Part shown: in pieces, positions 59,783-64,000 of the stretch | Layout: every line of letters begins with the position of its first letter | Position numbering within the stretch: position 1 is the stretch's first letter | Source of the DNA: Isoetes taiwanensis | Taxonomy: Eukaryota; Streptophyta; Lycopodiopsida; Isoetales; Isoetaceae | Direction: 5' to 3' | DNA: 64,000 nt | Assembly (NCBI GenBank): GCA_021234155.1 | Contig: JAJEKV010000004.1 | Location: forward strand, 8,128,109 to 8,192,108 | Position numbers and translations under genes: made by a program | The notes under the pieces: generated by a model | Databases searched by the model: none | Told to the model about the DNA's origin: nothing | The model's input: only the letters and a program-made list of their open reading frames with translations

Positions 59783-60000
59783 CCCAAAACCCCCAAACCC
59801 CCAAAAGGTGCTCTGCCCGCCTTTTTGAGTCCCCAAATTGGATTCTAAGCACCTTTAGGCAGCCAGAGACCCCTCAAACTTTGGCACCCCAAAACCCCCA
59901 AACCCCAAAAGATGCTGCCCGCCTTTTCTCGAGTCCCCAAATTGGATTCTAAGCACCCTTTTAAGCAGCAGAGACCCCTCAAACTTTGGAACCCCAGCCA
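59783..60000 (+). repeat. Tandem 5' UTR units of the LINE
   Basis: Two copies of a roughly 105-base unit: AAAACCCCCAAACC, TGCCCGCCTTTT, CCCCAAATTGGATTCTAAGC and AGAGACCCCTCAAACTTTGG in the same order, starting at about 59785 and 59890. A third partial piece (CAGAGACCCCTCAAACGTTG) ends at 60018. Confidence 0.85.
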
Positions 60001-60024
60001 GAGACCCCTCAAACGTTGAAAGTC

Positions 60025-61616
60025 ATGGCCACAGAAGATGGGCCAGCCTGGGAAACCCAAGGCGAGGGGCCGCCGCACAAACGGTCCCGATCAGCCATCA
60101 TGGACAGGGGAGAGTCATCCTCCATGAAGAAGGAGGCTCGGGCTAAGGCTAAGGCCCCCCCGAGAGCCCGGCCCGCCGGGAGGGATTGATTGCTCAGACC
60201 ACATAGGAACTCCTGCCTCGGCAGAGAATTGGAGCCATGTCAAAGCGGGAGTGGAGGCTAACAGTGCTCGTATTGAGGCTAACAGTGCCCGCCTGGCTGG
60301 CATGACAGTGGAGATGGAGTCCTCGGCATCCCATGTGCTCAAACGGCAAATGGTGGTCGAGAAGAATCGCATCACAGGTCTGGAGACCCGCACGCTGCAT
60401 GTGGAAGATGGCCTTGGCCTGGCACACTTCGAGCGGCAACAAAGCCAAGCGGGAGGTCGCCGACATGCGGGGCGCCAGAGACTCGTGGTTCATCACTCGA
60501 CACCATGACACAGAGAGGGAGCGCAATGCAGAGACGATGGTCACGGTGTCTCGGCTTGGTCGAGGAGGTGGAGGCAACCACCACCATGGCATCGGGAAGC
60601 GCAGCCGCTCTTGCGCATACTGTGCATGCCTTCGGGATCTTCGTGAGTAAAGATCGGAACAGCAAGCCCGCCCCGACGCCCGTGCGTGCTTTGGGGCTCG
60701 AGCACGCCTCGCTACCGTCGAGCCCGGAGCTCCGTGGGTTGCGGGCAACCATCCATAGACACCGAGCCGGGTCTCCTACCGAGGTTCATAGTCACCGCAC
60801 AAGGTGGGAGATGGCCAAGCAAAGAAGAAGCCTCGCAAGAGCCGTGCTCCCGACTTCCAGGGGGCGAAGCGGCTCGGGCCGCTACCCGCCCCGGCCTCCC
60901 ACGCCGCCCGGCCGAGGGCCCGCCTTGCTGCAACGCCTCCGGCCACTCCACGCCATCCCGGCCACCACCACCCCCGGCCACGGGGACCCGACCCTCGCCC
61001 ACCTTTGACCCGCAGGCCGCGAGAACTCCAGGAGGCCTTGGCGGGAGAGGCCCTGTCACGGTAGTTCGAGGCATGCGAACAGCCAGGGGAGAGTCTCGCC
61101 CACAACATCCAGAACACACATTCGATGGGATGACATTCCGGGGGTTCACATTTCTCGAGCAGCCCGTCATGGGGCTCGGTGCCCGTCGTGACCGCATTGT
61201 CATATTCGCGGTTTGCGGATGCGGGTGCGTGATGCCATATTGCGCCCGGGCCGGATCTTTGCGGGGACATCCCCATGCGTGGGCCGGGACCTCACACCGT
61301 GCAGCGGGGAGGCACGCAGACGGGAGCTTGTCGGTCGAGGGGAGGCATTCGCCAGGGGGGTGCCGCAGATTGGTTCGAGGCGGGATGCACATTTTTCCGG
61401 CGACACCTCTACTGCTGCCCGGACCCCGCGGTACGCGTGGCCCCCGCCGCTTCTCCTACCACGGCCCCCCCTTCTCCTGCTCCTACTCCTGCTCCCTCAC
61501 GACCCATGCCCTCTCAGCCACATGCTGCCTCCGCTCCATCTACTTCTCACTCAGCCTCTGCTTCCCGTCCTCCCCCCGCGACTCAGGCTGCGCATACCAT
61601 CCCTGCTGACAAATAG
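60025..61616 (+). pseudogene. LINE ORF1 (coiled-coil protein)
   Basis: ATG at 60025 (MATEDGPAWETQGEG) opens a basic, charged N-terminus (KKEARAKAKAPPRARP) that stops at 60187. The shifted frame continues with a coiled-coil stretch of repeated EANSARIEANSARL units and VEKNRITGLETRTLHVEDGL (60245-60420), a Pro/Arg-rich middle in several frames, and a Pro/Ala/Ser-rich end stopping at 61614-61616. At least three frameshifts are needed to read it through. The trimeric coiled coil followed by basic sequence is typical of non-LTR ORF1 proteins. Confidence 0.65.
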
Positions 61617-61619
61617 GAA

Positions 61620-63920
61620 TTGTGCCTCCGGGTGGTCTCATGGAATTGTCGAGGCTTCCCTTGGCAGAAGGGGGACAGTCTGAACTCCGTGGCAGCCGAT
61701 ATGGATCTCATCTTTCTCATGGAGACATGGGAGCATCCGGGAGCACAAAGCTACTGGACCCGGGTTACTAACATTTTTCGATCTTCAATACATGCATGTG
61801 AGAGAGGGGTCATGGTGGAGTGGCTTGCTACTACCGGACAACCTTGGCACATTCGGTTACCCTCCAGAAGACAGACAGACACAACCGGTACTTGTGGGTT
61901 CGTGTGCATAATACCAGTGGCAACCCTCTTTTTCTGGCCGCCTGTTATTTCCCTCACGCAGAGAGCACCTTCTATCGCAGCCACCCCGATGCGGATAGGA
62001 TGGACCCTTATGTCGATCTATATGATGACATACAGCAGCACCAGCAGTTGGGTAGGGTCGTCCTTCTTGGAGATTTCAATGCACGGACAGGAGTAGAGCA
62101 GCCCATGCGACTTGACCCCCTGGGCCGACGATGTCCCGGCTTCGCCCATGAAGCAACCCGCCCACGAGGATCGGATGACGCCTGTGTCACTTTCGCTTTG
62201 GCGCACGGTTGCTCTGCTATGTGGTATCTTTGACTTGATAATTTGCAATGGCACATCACACGGTGGCCCGATTCTCGCAAGTGCACATGCGCATGGACAA
62301 TCGGGGAGGGTCTAGTGTGGTGGACTATGTGCTCAGATGATCGCCAAGATATGCATCTCATCGGTCGTTTCGGGTGGGCACGGTGACGGTCCGGGATGAG
62401 GAGGTCGACTCGGATCACCTCCCCCACTTTATTTGGACCTGGTTTGGCAAGCCCGCCCAGAACCCCCACTATGCCAGCCCCTCGCCCGTCCCTCGGTTGA
62501 GACTGGATTATGAGCAAAGTGCAGGACTACACCCGAGATGCTCAAGTAATTTGCGGATCTCCACACTAGAGCAGTGAATGCACCGGTGACAAGCTATTAC
62601 GGGATGCGGGCGGAGTGCTTTGAGACCCAGCGTCGCCGCTCGGGGTCAGCAACATTCCCGCAAACCGATGGTTTGATGCGGAGTGTAAAGAACGCATAGC
62701 GGCAGCTCTGTCACGACGCATCCGGTACCCCTTGCGGGCCACCACGCATCGCACCCATCGGAAGGGAGACAAAGCGCGGTACCTTGCCAGGCATCGGGGA
62801 GATGTTCCGCCTTGGACACTCATCCCTCGAACCTTTTGGCGCAGAGTGCTTGAAGGCCAGCCCGACCCTCGAGGGGACATCACACCCGGGCGGTGGGAGC
62901 AGTACTTGCGGCAGCTCTATGACCCGCCCGGGGGCAGCGTCGCCCATACCCCCCCGGGATGGCCCCCATTGGTTTCGTGGAGGAGGATGTTGAGGAGGGC
63001 ACCACGCAGCGGTGGCTAATGGGAAGGCGGTGACCCGATGGTATGCGAGGCGTGTTACTCAAATGGGAGGGGCGGCAGCTTGTGGGTCCTCACTACCATT
63101 CAACAGAGCATTGCGGGGAAGGTCTCCCGACAATGGACCACAAGTAGGGTTGTTCCCATTCACAAGGCGGACGACTCACCTTTGTCCGGCCAATTCGGGG
63201 ACGATCATGGTCGGGATTCGGATTTTTGCCAAACTGTTGGTCGACATTCTCGAAACGGCTGATTGACCGGGCTGGGCGAGGGCAGATGTGCGAGCCCTCA
63301 CCAAAGCGGGCTTTAGACCCCGCCACTCAACGATTGACCATATCTTTACACTGCGGGCACTGATTGAAGACAACCGGAATCATCGGCAGGACTTGTATTG
63401 CTGCTTTGTGGACTTCGCGAAGGCTTTTGATACGGTTCCTCGGGAAAAGCTGTGGGCTAGACTGCGTCAACTGGGGCTCCCGCTGCCGGTGCAGAATGCC
63501 ATATACAGGTTGTATGAGAGTTGTTTTGGCAGGATGCAGGCGACGGGCCAAGCATTCACCAGTAATATCGGGGTCCGGCAGGGTTGCCCCCTCTCGCCAA
63601 CACTTTTTGGCCTCTACATTGATCAGTTAGAGCCCTGGCTTACTGAGCATGGGGGGGATGGCATACAGCTTTTGCACCAGGTCATCCGCCAGCTCATCTA
63701 TGCGGACGATGTTGGCCTGCTGGCCCACACCCCAGAAGCTATGCAGTCTCACCTGGATGCCCTAGACACATTTTGTCAGGCTACAGACATGCGCGTGAAT
63801 CTGGCCAAGACCAGGGTGGTTCTCATATCCTCTTCACGTCACCCCATGCCTCCTGCACTCACATATCGGGGACAGCCTGTGGACGTCACGCCCACCTACA
63901 AGTACCTAGGGGTGGAGCAG
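61620..63920 (+). pseudogene. LINE ORF2: endonuclease and reverse transcriptase
   Basis: ORF2 begins near 61620 (LRVVSWNCRGFPW). Endonuclease motifs are SWNCRG, FLMETW (metal-binding Glu), VVLLGDFNARTG and DSDHLPHF (62405), spread over frames with shifts near 61860 and 62235. A linker region (62580-63250) is broken. RT is open from 63288: AGFRPRHSTIDHIFTLRALI, CCFVDFAKAFDTVPREKL (first catalytic Asp), VRQGCPLSPTLFGLYIDQLE and LIYADDVGLL (YADD catalytic pair), then NLAKTRVVLIS and YKYLGVE. The RT core itself looks intact, so the damage may be fairly young. The thumb and C-terminal domains are missing. Confidence 0.88.
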
Positions 63921-64000
63921 TGATAATTTTAGTGGCGAATATTCGTAAATTACGATTTTATAGGGCTCATTAAATTCTTTCCACGAATCGTTAGTAGGCT
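63921..64000. other. Possible insertion boundary inside the LINE
   Basis: RT coding sequence ends abruptly after GGGGTGGAGCAG at 63920, and AT-rich DNA beginning TGATAATTTTAGTGGCG follows to the window edge. A TG start would suit an LTR. Only 80 bases are visible, so the identity is open. Confidence 0.4.

Larger units (their letters stand above)
59640..63920 (+). mobile_element. GC-rich LINE of a second lineage, 3' truncated
   Basis: The segment holds a 5' UTR with tandem units, ORF1, and ORF2 with endonuclease and reverse transcriptase. Its base composition is far richer in G and C than the rest of the window. RT runs to TPTYKYLGVE and stops at 63920, where AT-rich DNA begins, so the C-terminal third and 3' tail are missing. 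The 5' boundary is approximate. The related, heavily decayed copy lies at 47.5 kb. This lineage differs from the zf-RVT LINEs at 1, 8.5 and 31 kb in RT sequence, GC content and 5' UTR. Confidence 0.85.

Noticed and set aside
60712-61392. Long minus-strand frames opposite LINE ORF1
   Set aside because: Shadows of a GC-rich coding strand; the plus strand holds the LINE proteins in the right order.

Overview
This is nuclear DNA of a land plant. The evidence is a 14-exon gene for a plant-type CCR4 homolog 6 deadenylase/EEP protein, a plant-type coiled-coil protein gene, PLS-class pentatricopeptide (PPR) sequences, a chromodomain Ty3/gypsy element, LINEs with a zf-RVT tail, a CACTA element and Helitron ends. 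The long, AT-rich, repeat-packed intergenic DNA and the style of the PPR sequences suggest a fern or another large-genome non-seed plant. That is an inference; nothing in the window fixes the species.

Layout. 1-1.08 kb: 3' end of a LINE. 1.8-6.4 kb: exon-like blocks of a decayed, unrecognised minus-strand gene, with a Helitron 3' end and local tandem duplications. 8.5-9.9 kb: a 5'-truncated LINE with a clear target-site duplication, ending 16 bp before the ATG of the CCR4-6 gene (9.94-15.15 kb). 17.17-17.93 kb: a small CACTA element. 19.3 kb: a second Helitron 3' end. 20.67-about 26 kb: a decayed chromovirus without a 5' LTR. 29.6-30.7 kb: a PPR pseudogene. 31.27-35.52 kb: a LINE copy with exact target-site duplications that has lost its reverse-transcriptase core. 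36.5-39.8 kb: four small fold-back or terminal-inverted-repeat elements, two with clear target duplications. 40.09-42.86 kb: the coiled-coil gene. 43-48.4 kb: unrecognised exons, local duplications and a decayed LINE. 49-51 kb: a PPR pseudogene split by one copy of an inverted-repeat element, with a longer copy alongside. 52.07-55.94 kb: a complete pogo/Tigger-like DNA transposon whose transposase carries one frameshift and one nonsense codon. 56-59.6 kb: a gypsy gag scrap and a tandem repeat. 59.6-63.9 kb: a GC-rich LINE of a second lineage, interrupted at 63.92 kb.

Only two genes look intact: the CCR4-6 homolog and the coiled-coil gene. The rest is mobile-element history, much of it datable relative to its neighbours through insertions, target duplications and nesting. 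The most notable items are the pogo/Tigger-like transposon in a plant, the LINE wedged against the CCR4-6 start codon, and a set of small elements whose ends can be defined to the base. I see no CRISPR array, rRNA gene or convincing intact tRNA gene.
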